From NCBI GenBank assembly GCA_026260175.1, contig JAKCWW010000019.1, positions 1 to 64,000 on the forward strand: DNA of 64,000 bases, in the 5' to 3' direction. A program made the position numbers and the translations under genes. The stretch's first letter is position 1, and each line of letters starts with the position of its first letter. Under the pieces are notes generated by a model that was not told the origin of the DNA, did not search any database, and saw only the letters and a program-made list of their open reading frames with translations. Origin of the DNA: Reticulitermes lucifugus. Taxonomy: Eukaryota; Arthropoda; Insecta; Blattodea; Rhinotermitidae. Positions 10,108 through 22,760 of this stretch are shown piece by piece.

Positions 10108-11095
10108 ATTGTTATTTTTAAATTTTTTCTGAATTGCTTTGGGCCGAATTTCACGTAACCCACAGTTGCTCAGTGGCATTGCCTGTAGATTTCTAAACCG
10201 AATTTTGTCCAAGTGACAAGAAACGTTTAGAAAGTAAGGGCAAGATTTCTTTACTCCCTTATGTAAAGCACGACTTCCATTACATCGATTTTCACAAAAC
10301 GTATAATTAGCCAACAGTATTATGCATTGTTTCATTATAAAAGATTGCACTAAATCGGTCAAGCAATATTGAAATTAAGCGTAGATATTCATTTACGCCC
10401 CTTCGTAAAATAAATTATGTCATTCATTACACCGATATTCACGAAACTAACAAATACTCAATTGCGTAGCTTAGCCATCTGCTACATCGAATTTCACTCA
10501 AATTAGTCAAGACATATGAAAAATACTTGTCGAAATTGATTTAATCCGACAGCAAAGTATGACTGTCACTGAACCGATACTCACGGAAGTCAGTGTTCCT
10601 TAACGTAGACCTTCTCTAACGAGTTTTATCAAGTTTTAGAAGTGTAGAAATTGCGGATAAATTTTCATTTACATCTCTAAGTACAGCGTGGCTTCCAGTT
10701 GGCCAATTTTAACGAAAATCGTAATTACTCAATGACATCACGTGTAATCCCATTATGACCAATAACAACTCAACCGAATAAGAAATATGGAAATTACCTA
10801 GAAAAAAATCGTTTACGCCCTGATGTATAGAATGGCTTTAACAGCACCGATCGTCACGAAACTCACAAACCCTCAATTGCATTGCGTGGAGATCTACTAT
10901 TCCGAATTCACGCAACTCGATCAAGAAATATGGGAGCTATACTATGAGTCGAAATTTATTTACGCCCTTAAATAAAGTACGACTTTCATTGAACAGGCTT
11001 TTAAGAAACTTATATTTTCTGTGCATCTTTTATACCAAATTTTGTCCAAGTGGCGCGAAAATTGTAGAAAATACCAGCTTACTTATCTGGCAATC
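10108..11095. repeat. Diverged tandem repeat, period about 145 bp
   Basis: The same landmarks recur about every 125-156 bases: a 'tttacgccc'-type start (near 10250, 10391, 10540, 10666, 10809, 10965), then 'aaagtacgact', then 'accgat.ttcacgaaac', 'tactcaattgc', 'gaatttcac', and 'gtcaagaaatatg'. About seven units can be followed, each heavily diverged from its neighbours. The period is not a multiple of three and frames are broken, so it is not a coding repeat. It looks like an old satellite-like array. No copy of the unit was noticed elsewhere in the window. Confidence 0.75.
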
Positions 11096-11239
11096 AAATA
11101 GGTCCGCCACCTGAATTGGTATATATGTGTATATGTATACCAGTCCACATGGTTCCACAACCTAGAAGATATGAATCTTAATCAGAACCGCTTTGATAAA
11201 CTCAAATGACACACCCCTGTTCTAAAATAATCTCCCTTG

Positions 11240-11480
11240 AAAACGAGAGCTAAACTTTCCATCAATACAAAAGAGAAGTAAATTTCTCCCTGTTCATGCC
11301 ACAAAGACATATGGGGGAGTGGAGGTGTAGCTTCACACACTGGCCACTGGACCTCCGGCGAAAAGCCCCTACTGTCCATAGAATAAAAACGTGGATGTTC
11401 CCCAGGGCCCGTCTGGACCCTTTGAAATCGGTAAAAATTTATTTCCCTGCCGAAAATAGAACCACAATTGTTCAATCATA
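11240..11480 (-). mobile_element. SINE2 copy
   Basis: On the minus strand the body translates as FQRVQTGPGEHPRFY and FSPEVQWPVCEATPPLPH, a decayed form of the VQTGPG.HP...FPGVKRPGR signature of this SINE type. The order and strand match the copy at 63.6 kb. The translation is only a fingerprint; the repeat is non-coding. Confidence 0.75.
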
Positions 11481-11520
11481 CAGTGAAAGAAATAACACTG
11501 AGTAGTACATAATGACTATG

Positions 11521-11785
11521 ATTTTTTTCCAATGGTTCGACAGTCCCCTGGGGGGCTAGGCCGCCTCATTTTTCGAGGCTTCGCTATCACATACTTTTTA
11601 TACACACCACGCTCAGTAGGACTCCTCTGGACGAGGGACCAGCTCGTCACAGAGACCTCTAACTGACAACACACAACAATTCCAAGAGACAGACATCCAT
11701 GCCCTAAGCGGGATTCAAACCCACAATCCCAGTAAGTGAAAGGCCGTAGACTGACGCCTTAGACCGCGCGGCCACTGGGATCGGC
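11521..11785 (-). mobile_element. SINE1, near full-length
   Basis: On the minus strand it runs from gccgatcccagtggcc (11785 downward) through A box and B box (here altered, 'ggtttgaatcc') to the 'gactgtcgaacc' end and an A tail (T-run at 11522-11528). No convincing target duplication was found. Confidence 0.9.
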
Positions 11786-13089
11786 AAGATGGTATTGTCA
11801 TGGTAAAATTATAAATAAGCCCTACTGCAAAAAAATACGAATGCCTGCATATTCGGTAAGCTGTAATCTATATATTCTAGGTACACATATAGAATAAAAA
11901 AATTAATCTGCATTATAATATTTAATTTGTCCCTGCGTGGCTGTTGAAAATGTTAGTAACACTATATAGGCTGAGTGTCATATAGACTGTCATATGACTG
12001 TGTTGTGACTTTGCATTTGCACCCTGCACGCATTACGTCTGCATGTGTTCAGTGATCCTGAAATATCTGTCACTGTATTGAGAGTCACATTCTTGACTCC
12101 TAAAAAGTATTATTTTATTTCGCATATAAGATTTCACGTTTCCTTTTTGCGCTTGAAATCCAAACACTTTGACTGAGTATGACAGTTGTAATTTCTTGGT
12201 TAATAAGTATGTACGACAAAGTTCTTGGTTAGAAAGTCCAGACTGGCTAAGAGGCCGACATAACAGACTAAGCATGTGAGTGACACCTGCGGTTTATTCC
12301 TCAGGATTAAAGGAGCCGTGCCGTTAATTTTTCAGCACTGTCCAGTACTTCTACTATACCATATATCATTAAGAAGAGGTGTTGAATTAGCACAGACATT
12401 TTATATTTACGTATTTTATGTACAATTAGCTTCATAATTTTTACTTTCTGTCAGGTGTCAGTAGGATGATTAAAGTGACTGGCATTTTCGGAACATGCAG
12501 TATATGGGAGATAAGAAGTAAACTTATAGCTATAAAAATTTTATTCGGAAAGGTATTAACGTAGACCCTAAATTAAATGTGTAGAAGTAGAATAGGATCT
12601 AGTAATGGGCTCCTGTAAATGTATAATAAAACTTCTTTTTCCTAAGAAAAGCTGGGAATTTTTAACCAGTTAGCGGCTGTCAGCTTATTAAGAAGTATTC
12701 TGCTTTACAGAGTAGTCTACTTATATTACTAAGCTTCATTTATTGTATCTTTTTGTTTGGCTGTGTTATTAAGAGCTAAGTAAATAAGCTTACATTGATT
12801 TGCTCCCCTAAATAAAAGTTGCAGTTGCAACTTCACAGTTGTCAAAGAATAGAAACATGAAGAATGAAGACGGACGTAGAAAATGAACCTTGTATTAGGC
12901 TTGCGCTTTCTTTTTGAGGGAACAGTAGGCATATATATGATATCAACCTTTATCAGCTATGGGATATATATTTGTACATTTTGATAACCACGAATTTTGC
13001 ATCAACAATTCCACTTCAGTGACTTCCCCTATTTCCTGCAACAGACAAAATAAAGATGATATTCTTGGCATTTGGCATAATTAAACACA
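11786..13089. other. No gene seen
   Basis: AT-rich with short meaningless frames. No recognisable element. Confidence 0.3.
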
Positions 13090-13380
13090 ACGACATGAAG
13101 ACGTGTGACGGAGTATATTTAGGCGTTTAGCACCTGCGATTCCTAACCTCGGCACTGGATAGAATCCAGTTGACAGCTTCATATCCCGGCCACTTTGCTG
13201 CAGGTTATACAGCTCCGTTGCAAACTGGATAGGACGCTGGGGTTTGTCCTAGAGCCGGTTAAGAACTGTGGACAAGAGAAGGATTTTGCCTCTGTCAAGA
13301 ATAGAAGCCCGGCTCCCCTGTCCACCCCGTAGCCTGCTGTGTGAGATTTGAGGTCCCAGGACGGTGAATATGAAGACTAC
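13090..13380 (-). mobile_element. SINE2 copy, degraded
   Basis: The minus-strand SINE2 body is recognisable by 'catgaagacgtgtgacgga' at the 3' end, 'cctaacctcggcactgga' (equivalent to the accgagg/ctagatg block), 'cccggccactttgctg', and the 'ggtttgtcctagagccgg' block. The head near 13330-13380 is decayed. Confidence 0.6.
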
Positions 13381-14910
13381 GGTCTTACAGGACGTAACAT
13401 CCTGTAGTGCGGTAGCTGGTACACGTCTGCCAGACTAGACAGCATAACATCTCAAAAGGCAGTATATTAATAGTCACTGTGTCACTAGAGTGACTCAGTT
13501 ATCCAGTCTGTAATCTTATACAATTTCGTTGCATCGTTTCAAGAAATTACACTCTAAATTCATCATTAATTTGGGTGTGCACTTCACAATTAGTTTTTAC
13601 AAATTTCTATGTATGGCTTTATAAATAAAATAAGGTTAGGATCAGTACGTAAAGTTAATTCGCTCCACCATAAAACCATCTGCATGGAACTGTTAAAAAT
13701 TGCAGGAAAGCCTATGCCTACTTCGTGGCGAATTTCAGAGTGTCTTACTACAAAATTGGGTGGGTTTAACCCTACCCACTTTTTTCATGTATGCGGGTGG
13801 GATTTGTGTCGGTGGAAGACAAAAAGGTTAATTCTTATCTAATAACCAAAGAAATTATTCTGAAAACTTGAAAGTAGAGACACTACTAAGAATTCATATA
13901 ACACAGACAACACTTCTGGACTGTAAACATGGTTTTCCTCCTGTTCTTTTGAACAGTTAATATTACTAAGGCAGGTGAAGGTCTCCCAAAAGACTATGTC
14001 TTTTGTTTCCTTTCTTTGCATGAAAAGAAAAAGAAGTATCGCTTTAGCAGGAGCTACCTAAAATGTGAGTAGACCACAACAATTCCTTTGTGTCGGCTGT
14101 GCCGCTGTCTGCAGCCACATCTCTTTTTCAGTCTCTGCAGATTAGTGATGTGAGGTCTGTCAACTAGTTTCCAAGACGGTTAAACGGGAAAGAACTCCTT
14201 TCTAGGCTAGGGTAGGTAATCAGACGCATGGCTTACAGGTGGCATGCGAGCGTCTGTTTTTCGGAAGCTATTGTTTTGATTGGCCCTTATCTCAACCCAT
14301 AGAAATAAATTATTTTCCATACCTGTGCAAAATTTCAGGAAAATTTTTATGCAATTTTCAAGACAATGATTTCAGCGCAATAAAATCGTATATATTTTGT
14401 TTAAGATAATGAAGCTGTCAGAAGTTCAGTTTGTAAGCCTATCCCGTGGTTCTCAAAATTTCGAGTTCGCAGAATATGCAAGCAATATATTGCACACTTA
14501 AGTTTTATATTTGAATTAGGTGTGTGCATGTCGACAGATTTAAATAAAACTATTTAAGTGTTCGAGTTCTTATACCTTGTCTACAAGACGTTTACTACAT
14601 GTTACAATATATTTTCTTAAGTCAATATTTTAATGACAAAGTGATGGTTTGGTTATGACACTAGCTTTATTAACTCCGGCTAAATACCAGAAATTTTTGA
14701 ATGTCACGTCATCTTCAAATTCAAACTTTTTTTCCTTCTTCCCTCTTAGATTCAACAGTACCGAAAACCCTGCTTCACAAGTGTCAGTCGTAGAAAACCA
14801 GTAAGTATTTCATGTTTTATCTTGCATTCACCGTGCATTTCATTTAATATTTAACAACCAACTAAATGCACATTTTATTTAAAACTGTTTTATAGTTTTA
14901 TTACATTCCC
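13381..14910. other. No gene seen
   Basis: AT-rich. A short imperfect palindrome (gggtgggtttaaccctaccc) lies near 13758. No coding or repeat call is supported. Confidence 0.3.
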
Positions 14911-14947
14911 CTACATATGTTTCAGTCCGATTTCAGACCATCCTCAG
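14911..14947 (-). ncRNA. Hammerhead-ribozyme-like motif
   Basis: Minus strand: CTGAGGA (14947-14941), extra T, a stem II that was probably ggtct/agacc and now carries mismatches, GAAAC (14923-14919), then ATATGTA ending in the predicted cleavage triplet GTA at 14914-14912. ACATATGT is an 8-base self-complementary stem III. The same family recurs in the foldback at 28.9-29.3 kb. No inverted partner was found here. Confidence 0.5.
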
Positions 14948-14959
14948 GGGGTTATAAAC

Positions 14960-17069
14960 TACACTTATATTACGTCCAGATGTGTTTGTTCAATTTCATG
15001 TGTAGTGTAGATCACTTGCGTTTTATCGTGTAGGCTGTAAGTCACTTTCTTAAAAATCACTTTCAAAAAATCACTTTTAAAAACACAGATTAAAATCGTT
15101 TAAAACTCGATTAACGTTGTAAAACCACTCGTGAAGCACACTGTATATCAACTCAAGTCTCGTCTAAAGTTGTTTGTGCGTGGTCAAACATGATAGCTCA
15201 TTTCCTTGTGTCTGCACGTCGTATAGTTAATTGAAGCATGAAATCGTGGCTCTGTTTATATGGCAGATCATGCTTTTTATAAAGCTGTAAAGCGAATAAA
15301 TTTATTGTTAAACTGATATTCTTCATTAAGTTATTATATTATTATATCATTTAGGTTACCAAATTAGTATTTCATGGTTTGTTTGCTAGTCTTGGAAATT
15401 CTTTACGCACATTCAACCAGAAATCAGCAAGAGAGATCATTTGATAGTCATTCTTCAAAGTGCCATCTGAACTCAGATGATTCAGATCGTCTTCTTTACA
15501 TCGCAAAAAATTTTCGAGGCCCTTGCATGTGAGGGTCCAGGGTCGGAAATTATACGCGGAAGTTATTCCTCAGTGTTTTCAGTTCTTCCTTTTTTGCATC
15601 TAGTATCTGACTGGGAATGTCCTCACGCCAGGCGACACACACACACACACTCACAAATTCAACGTTACAAAGGTGTAAAGCTCATGGGTGTCAGAGCGCC
15701 TAATCCTAATCATTCACTTTTTCGACACTGAACAGAGCGGTTGATGAGTTCAGCCAAAAATGTGTGTCAGTTAAGCAACCTTGCACAGTCAAGAGAAATT
15801 ATGCAGGATCTCCAACACAGACAATGCAATACCCACGACTATAAACTTATAAATTCTCGGAACTGAATGAACTAAAATCGAATAGGATTACAAAATTTTA
15901 ATAGAAAAGTCATATAAACTGAACCTATATACTTCTATGCATCAGAAAAATATTATCACAGGCTTATACAATCTTCAGTCACGATTTTCAAGTGACTTAC
16001 TGTACGTTTTGCCTGGCGTCAATTAACACGAGAATCTCCAGTTTGATTGGCAATGTTCAGCACAGGCGCGGAAGGGTCTACAAGATGGATCACCGCGTCA
16101 TATCAAACAGTCGCATCTGCATTCCAGTTGGGTGGTCCCCAAGTCCCTGCTGATGACAGTCTGTCATCAGGCCGGAATGGTAACATACACGACATAAGGG
16201 CACACCCGGATGATCATTATCAGTTACTCTTCCTGTTTGGTAAACCAATTCCTTAACTTGTATTTAACCTTCTGGAGCACGGCGGTACCTGCAAGTACCA
16301 CTTATTTTAACGTCACGAAACTCTCCATTTCACCCTCACAGTGTTTCTAAATTTAATAACTTAACTTCTTTTCGGACGCAATATTGTTCCGTTAGTCTCG
16401 TTCACGCTTCGAATCTGAAGTCGGAAGTTGCGTGTTTCTTTGAAAGGCTGATATCCACCTCCAAGATGTCGTCGTGTCACAGTGTAGCTGAATACAACCT
16501 GAATTAAATATAATTAACTACATAAGTAAGGCTCATCAAAACGTTACCACATAGTCATAACCTGAATTTGAAAGGTTTGAAAGAGAATTGAGTATACAAT
16601 AGAAATAGAAATGGAAGCGAATAACCCGCGGTCATCTCTTATCTTCTCAAGCACTATGTTACATCGCACAGGCTTCTACGCATCAAGAATAAATAAAGTA
16701 ATTAAGATACTGTTAAATGGAAGACTTGATTTTCTTAATTTATATTGCTCCATGCCGACCAACAAGTAACCTAACTGTCAGCTACTGTCTGCAGCCGCGT
16801 TGAAAGGAATCGGCTAGCTCAAAGCAACTAACCTGTATACACCTGCTATTAATGTGGCTTGGCTACAGTATATGAAAGATGCATAATATCCTTACCAGCA
16901 CATAATTACCTGCCACGCTTCTGAGGGGTAAACTGCGACTGTATATCGCGTATCTAAGGGTGGTCAACCTGCATACGCACAATTCTTTCTATCTTGATAA
17001 AGAAAGACCACCCATGGTTTAGGCGACACCCATAACTACGATTAAGGTCTGTCCGGATATGACACCATG
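14960..17069. other. No gene seen; CA-rich tract
   Basis: A short CA microsatellite occurs near 15638-15655. Open frames at 15477-15731 and 16047-16256 are unrecognised. No repeats were identified. Confidence 0.3.
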
Positions 17070-17125
17070 TGCTTCGATAGACCATTACTGATTTTTCGGA
17101 CGAACCTGCTGACTTCGTGTTCAGC
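17070..17125 (-). ncRNA. Decayed PLE-type hammerhead-like segment
   Basis: Read on the minus strand it translates as LNTKSAGSSEKSVMVYRST, a decayed form of the false peptide (SLKMEA..SSETLV.IY) produced by this terminal repeat. The core is damaged (CTGAACA, GAAAA). It is a fossil only. Confidence 0.4.
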
Positions 17126-19084
17126 GTGGAAGCGTGGTCTGCTCGGAGAAAATGGTGTAGACATACGGAAAAGAGGAGCAAACAGGAGCGCTAAGCGAAC
17201 CAATAAGATCCATCGGCCCTTAAAAGGGCTGTTTTGTGATGGTAGGTTTCAGGACGGAAAAAATAAGAAAATAAAATTCAAAGTTGGAAGAAGAGTTGGT
17301 GTTAGAGAAAATTAAGATAAGGAAACACGACAGCAATGGGAACATACAAATAAATAAAATGAAGAGGAAGGTACAAATTAATGCGGCAGAATACTTCTTC
17401 ACTGATAATAGCTGTTATAGGTGTGACAAAAAATTATTTAATTAAATAATAAATGCACACAGAGTTACGAAATGTAGGCAGTCTGAATTGAATAGAGCTG
17501 ATGTTGAACTGCCACTGAACACTTGCGAAAGTGTATGTGGCCAAGTATGATTAAATGTTGACTGATTTGATCCAAAGAGGACGCAGACGATTACGTGCTT
17601 TCCGAAATCGAAAAATTATTCATTGTGTTCTGAATATGGAAGCGCTGCAACGAAAATTTCAGTGTATAAGTACGTGGCATGCATAAGTGGGAGAAAATAT
17701 TCATATAGTTTTCAAATCAAAAAATAAAAGAATGCCACTTTAGAGATTTAACAGCGAATGGATGGATTAAATTGAGACGGTATATTGTGGGCTTTTGTAC
17801 TGGGTTAAAACTCGCCAAGAAACGTTCTAGTAGTGGGATGTTTAAACAAGGCAGTGAAACTTCGAGTTTTATAAACTGAAAGGAAGTTCTTGATCAACAG
17901 AACAATCATCAGCGCGTGAAGAAGGATCCTGATCCATGCTATGTGGTTGTACATCTGTGGTTGAGTTTCATTCTATAGTGTTGAAATACGTGAAATACGA
18001 GTACTTTATATTTTGCAGCAAACTCCGCTGAAATATTTGTATTTCTCTAGTATTTATGGTTTATTTAACTCAGACCGTGCGGCATAAATCCATTGAAATA
18101 GCTGGCCTCAGGACTGTGGGTCATACCTAACCACTAGACAACGGCACTGGCTTGGATGTTTGAAAAATATTGCCCCTATCAAACCCGGAGCATCGGTCTG
18201 ATCAAACTATTCACTGTGGTGGCTTCTGTTTGGAGCAAGCCGCTGTGCCGGTGTGTTTGTGTTTAAAGAGACGGCGGTTTGATTTATTCTGCTCAATGGA
18301 CCATTTTGTTTCGAAACAAATTATTGTGATAATGGCCAGAGGAAATTCTTATATGTGTACGAGTATGTGTGAAGTAAGCGTACATGTTTTTCGCTCAGGA
18401 CATGGTTGCTTTCTTTGTCAATAACACAATGTATAGTAGCTAAAACTTTAAAATAGGAGTTAAAATTTATTTTTATAGTTAAAGAAACATTGGAAATGAG
18501 GATTCGAATCGCACCCAAAGCTGAAAAGCAATACTCACTTTAACAGCCGTGGCTATTTTCCATATTGGTAAAGTTCTTCATATTTTGTGGCTCACTGTTA
18601 GGTCTGTGGAAGGAAGTAGAACAGGTACATATTTTCACTAAATGTTCAGTACATTTGTGTTATCTGTTATCTGAAAATGAAATTTCTAGGCATTCTTTTC
18701 AGAAACCCATGAAGAATAAGCAGCATATTTTGTATGCTCTCATTCCGCAATATGTTGCACAGCGACGCTTTTTAAAGTAACCAGCAGTAATTTGGGACTC
18801 ACTAACATATTTTATGTGTTTTGTTTTAAACATCTGCAAATCATGAACACTTTCTGTCGTTTGAGGCAAACCACAGCCAGACTGCTAAGGCAGGCAGAAC
18901 TGGGCGAGAGTCAAAATATGTCATTCCAATTTAATTTAGTCGGAAAACCACACAGGTGCGTCCACTCGATTTTAATCCTCCATGTTAGGGGCGATTTATT
19001 TTGTAGCCTAGGAAGTCTATTTCAGAAACAGATTCTACCGTATTTAAAAAGTTACAGATAACTATCCGCAAATGCCAAACATAG
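17126..19084. other. No gene seen
   Basis: Short open frames (for example 18170-18424 and 18792-19061) have no recognisable product. AT-rich. Confidence 0.3.
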
Positions 19085-19700
19085 AAATTATATGTTGCCT
19101 GTAAAGCGGGTTAGATGACAGGGATTTCGGCTTCGATTCCCGTCAATGGTAAGACATTTTTCTGTTCTCCAAAACTTCGAGACACACTTCGGGTCGTCAA
19201 ACCCGTAAAATATGTGTACTTGGGTTTTGAAAAGGGGTAAGGCGTCCGAGGGCCGATTCCAGTGGCCGCGCGGTCTAAGGCGTGGGTCTACGGCCGTTCG
19301 CTTACTGGGATTGTGGGTTCGNNNNNNNNNNNNNNNNNNNNNNNNNNNNNNNNNNNNNNNNNNNNNNNNNNTGGATGTCTGTCTCTTGTGAGTGTTGTGT
19401 GTTGTCAGGTAGAGGTCTCTGCGAAGAGCTGGTCTCTCGTCCAGAGGAGTCCTACCTAGTGTGGTTTATCTAAATAGTGTGTGATCATGAAGCTTCGAAA
19501 AATGAGGCGACCTAGGCCCCCAAGGGGCTGTCGAGCCATTGAAAAAAAAGCGTCCGAGGAGCGAAGCAAAACAATCATCTCAATCTTGGGCAGAGGTTAA
19601 GGATCCTTGGAGCTACACTTCCGCTCATCTTTACGTCTTCATGGCGTGATGTCTGGTAAATTACAGGGTCGACTTTACTGTGAAACTCCCATTGCATGGA
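19085..19700 (+). mobile_element. SINE2 copy split by a SINE1 insertion
   Basis: The SINE2 head with its B-box-like 'cttcgattcccgtcaatgg' is at about 19130. Its body continues to 19241, is interrupted by SINE1, and resumes at 19560 to end with 'tttacgtcttcatggcgtg' near 19630-19650. This nesting shows SINE2 is the older family. Confidence 0.75.
19252..19549 (+). mobile_element. SINE1 nested in SINE2, contains N run
   Basis: Full SINE1 head (ggccgattccagtggccgcgc...) to 'ctgtcgagccattgaaaaaaaa'. A 10-bp duplication of the SINE2 target (gcgtccgagg, 19242-19251 and 19550-19559) flanks it. Fifty Ns (19322-19371) start right inside the B box, where intact copies have only about 16 bases, so the gap length is nominal. 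Any protein read across the Ns is an artefact. Confidence 0.93.
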
Positions 19701-20479
19701 GGTTTCTTTTAGCGGAAAGAATTAATAATTATTTTTAAAATCAATGTTCGCTATGTGTTATGACAGCGATAATTTGGACAACCCTGGATATGAGTATTCG
19801 GTAGCTGGAATGACGTTGCACAATCCATAGAGTGGCAATCGCCGCGTCTGGGGAGAGCGCAGGTAGTTCACCGGTAGCTTGTGTGCTTTTGTACGGACTT
19901 CGGTGTTACTATCCTGTCAGCAAACATTTGTACATCTTTCACTGACAATCTCAAGCAGAAGCAGCTAAAGTCACTGCGTGATTAACGGCGTTCGTAACAG
20001 GTAAATGGCTAACGAACTCAAGTGAATTGCGAATGTTACGTTAACTTATTCGTTCTTCACCTTGTATTTTCGTGCAACTCAGGACAGAGCCAGTTGGGTC
20101 TTTCGTCAAATGATATTGAGCCTTCAGTTTGCGTAAGGGATGTGGAAAATAATGACTAACTGAGAGTTTAATCCCATTTTTTTTTTACTTTTTGTGTTTT
20201 TTTTTCGCTGTCCGTTAGTAGGAAGAATGGTTAAAGAATTTGAATTTTCTGGAAGAAAGTGGTCGTAACCTAATCGAGGCAATAGCCTACATATGACTGT
20301 AGGGACCAAGAAAAGACGCTAAGTGCTTCAGTCACGGTAGCTGCTATCCCGGCGCACGTACTAAATACAAAACAAATATCTGAAGAGCATCTCTATTCTG
20401 TGCAGTTACTGACAGTGTGAGTGAGGTGTTCAACAAGAATCCCTCTCTCTTGCATACAGACATTCCCCTAAGTAGTTTT
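19701..20479. other. No gene seen
   Basis: No recognisable repeat or coding region. T-rich runs occur near 20178-20208. Confidence 0.3.
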
Positions 20480-21025
20480 TTAGGTTCGTTCGCAAAATTG
20501 CGGAAAGCGACTGTTAGCTTCGTCATGTCTGTCTGACAGTCTGTCTGTCTGTCCGCATGGAATAACTCGGCTCCCACTGGACGGATTTTTATAAAATTTC
20601 ATATTTCACTATTTTTCGAAAAACAGCCGAGAAAATTCAAATTTCATTAAAATCTGACAAGAATAACGAGTACTTTACATGAAGACGTATGTATTTTTAT
20701 GATAAAATCTCGCTGAATTCTTCTTTGAATGAGAAATATTTCAAACAAAATTTGAAGAGTAAATCAAAACACACTTTTTATATTCAATGACTTTTCGAAA
20801 TCGTGCCTTTCATAAGATAACGTGGAAGAATATGGTAGAGCGACAAGCCACAGATAACCGCAGATGACAATATAGTATAATACGGCGCATGCGCTTTGCA
20901 TGTTCGATAACTAAGGCTACAGACACACAGTCAGAATATGTAACACTTCTTGTTTTGCAAGGCACCAATAGTAAACCGAACGCGCTTCAATATTACGTTT
21001 ATACTCGTACGTACATTGCTTTTCT
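20480..21025 (+). repeat. Dispersed repeat R1, long copy
   Basis: It can be followed beside the copy at 25.09-25.58 kb over about 500 bases in the same orientation. Shared landmarks are 'attgcggaaagcgact', a ctgt tract, 'ccgcatggaataactcggc', 'tactttacatgaagac', 'aaatcaaaacac', 'gcgcatgcgc' and 'tattacgtt'. The left part on the opposite strand gives the false peptide HADRQTDCQTDMTKLTVAFR, which I recall as frequent in cockroach gene predictions. No transposase, tRNA-like promoter or inverted ends are seen, so the class is unknown. Confidence 0.75.
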
Positions 21026-21139
21026 TGTCTACGTTTATAATTACGTTTAGCACCTGGCGTCACCCGTTGTTGGAATATAGGTATACTTGTAAATGTACAG
21101 ACCTATGAGATCGATCCGTAAGTAGAATCCTAAATACCG

Positions 21140-21435
21140 AGCAGTTTAATGTCGCGGTAACGCTGTAGACCCAGATGGAATCTCGACTGGGAGCCAGCTA
21201 TCCTGAACAAGGCACTGCGTGGTCTTTTGCAGTCCCGCCAGGCAAATGTTGGGATGGAACCACGATTAGGCCACGGCCACTTCCTTCCGAAATCTTTCCA
21301 ATTCATCAATCCCCTCTCATTCTACAAATGACGCTATGCGGTTTCAGACATTGACACAGCCGTACAATCCCCCTCCTCCCTCAAATCTTCCAAAGAACAC
21401 AAATTTAATTTCAGAGGATCTATGTTTTTGAAGTG
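21140..21435. repeat. Possible SINE/LINE-tail type repeat
   Basis: The run 'ggccacggccacttccttcc', with the preceding 'actgcgtggtcttttgcag', closely resembles a widespread polyneopteran interspersed repeat I remember. Only one copy is present in this window, so limits and class cannot be set from the sequence. Confidence 0.4.
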
Positions 21436-22454
21436 CTGCTACAGACAATCTGCCCAGGGCCCAGCTTTGTACAGTCCACTGCCGGCTGTAGCCTGTGTAC
21501 TGGAATTAATTAAAGCTCGCTTCTCTCGCCGAACTAATTTCAATGATACCAGCACCACCGTGCATCTCTGTTGTTGTGCCAGAATACCATTCATCAACAC
21601 CATTAAAGCATCAGTTTTATAAAGCCTACAATGAAATCCAGGAAGTAATGAGAACTTGATCACGTTGCTGAAGAATTGATTCAACTTGAGTGTAATGTTC
21701 CGACTGCTTCAAAGAATTTGACTAAGGATATGTTTGGTTCTCAGGCTTCAGTTTGCTTCTTCCCGTCGCATCGTTTATTGCGGATGACGAAGAATATTAC
21801 TTCCACATTTTCTTGCTCCAGAATGTTTTTATTTTCAAAAACCATGGAACATTCTCAGACCAATTAAAAGCATGTACACATAGTAAAATTTAATTTCACA
21901 CTTTCGCGTGAATCTGACGTCAGTCTAGTCCAAAACTGAAACCAAGCATAATAGAAATTACTTCGTTGGTTTAAAGTAAATTTCATTTTCAGTTATATGT
22001 CTAGTGTGCGAACCGTAAACTCATCAATGTCTATGAATCCTCTTCTTCTAATTATTAAACTACAAGGAGTTTTTTTAAATAAGTTTGGCTAGTAGCAGTG
22101 TGAATTTATTCACTATATCGTAGAGGAAATTTGTGTTTCTCTTAAGACATATTATTACTTATTGACCAATTTTATAAACTTAAAAATTTATATTATTGTA
22201 GTATCTGCGAACCTTCTTGAGAACACAGTTTAGGAAACACTATGTTAGAGATTTAAAAAGATGTAAACTTCCAGGCTTGCCCATTTAATTAGGCTTATGC
22301 AAGAAAATAGAAATTTAAAGCTAAATTAATGGGAAAATGCAGGGATTTTAGGCTTACTTTACAAAAAACAGAAAAAAACTTGAGTTGAGGTAGGCTAATG
22401 TCTGCCCTTTTGTCTGTCTTTGTATGACCTATTTATCAGTGCCTAGTACTTAAG
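21436..22454. other. No gene seen
   Basis: AT-rich. Overlapping plus and minus frames at 21422-21684 are unrecognised. Confidence 0.3.
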
Positions 22455-22760
22455 ACAGGTAAAGGTAAAATTCGCCCGTTCAAGGCATACAGGAATATGG
22501 AAGACAGAAATTATAGATTCACGCATTCTTAATGTTAGCGTTCGATGAAAATGAGAGGTCAGCTTCTCGCCTAAGCTGCCTTGCACCTGGGGCAATATCC
22601 CACAGGGCCCACTGCATAGGAGGCTGGGTGATCCCAGAGACGGTATGGAAGTTTTGGAGAAGGAAAATGTCGCTTATCTTCCGGGAATCAAACTGTGATT
22701 CATCCATTGTCCAGACTGTAGTCTAATACCTATTCTGAAGGCGTTATCCCGACTACATAA
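22455..22760 (-). mobile_element. SINE2 copy
   Basis: On the minus strand it starts with a decayed tRNA-like head (22760-22680, 'gggaatcaaactgtgattc' at the B-box position). It passes the 'cacccagcctcctatgcag' block (22613-22631) and ends with the usual 'aggtaaaggtaaa' type tail at 22457-22469. Confidence 0.7.

Noticed and set aside
9708-10121. 137-codon plus-strand frame
   Set aside because: No recognisable domain, and it overlaps another frame and the start of the tandem repeat.
10108-11095. Coding tandem repeat protein
   Set aside because: Unit length is not a multiple of three and every frame is interrupted.
13758-13785. Imperfect palindrome gggtgggtttaaccctaccc as a foldback
   Set aside because: Short and without extended arms; likely chance.
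19262-19473. Overlapping open frames crossing the N run at 19322-19371
   Set aside because: They are translations of SINE1 with unknown residues across the gap; the same peptide fragments recur at every SINE1 copy.
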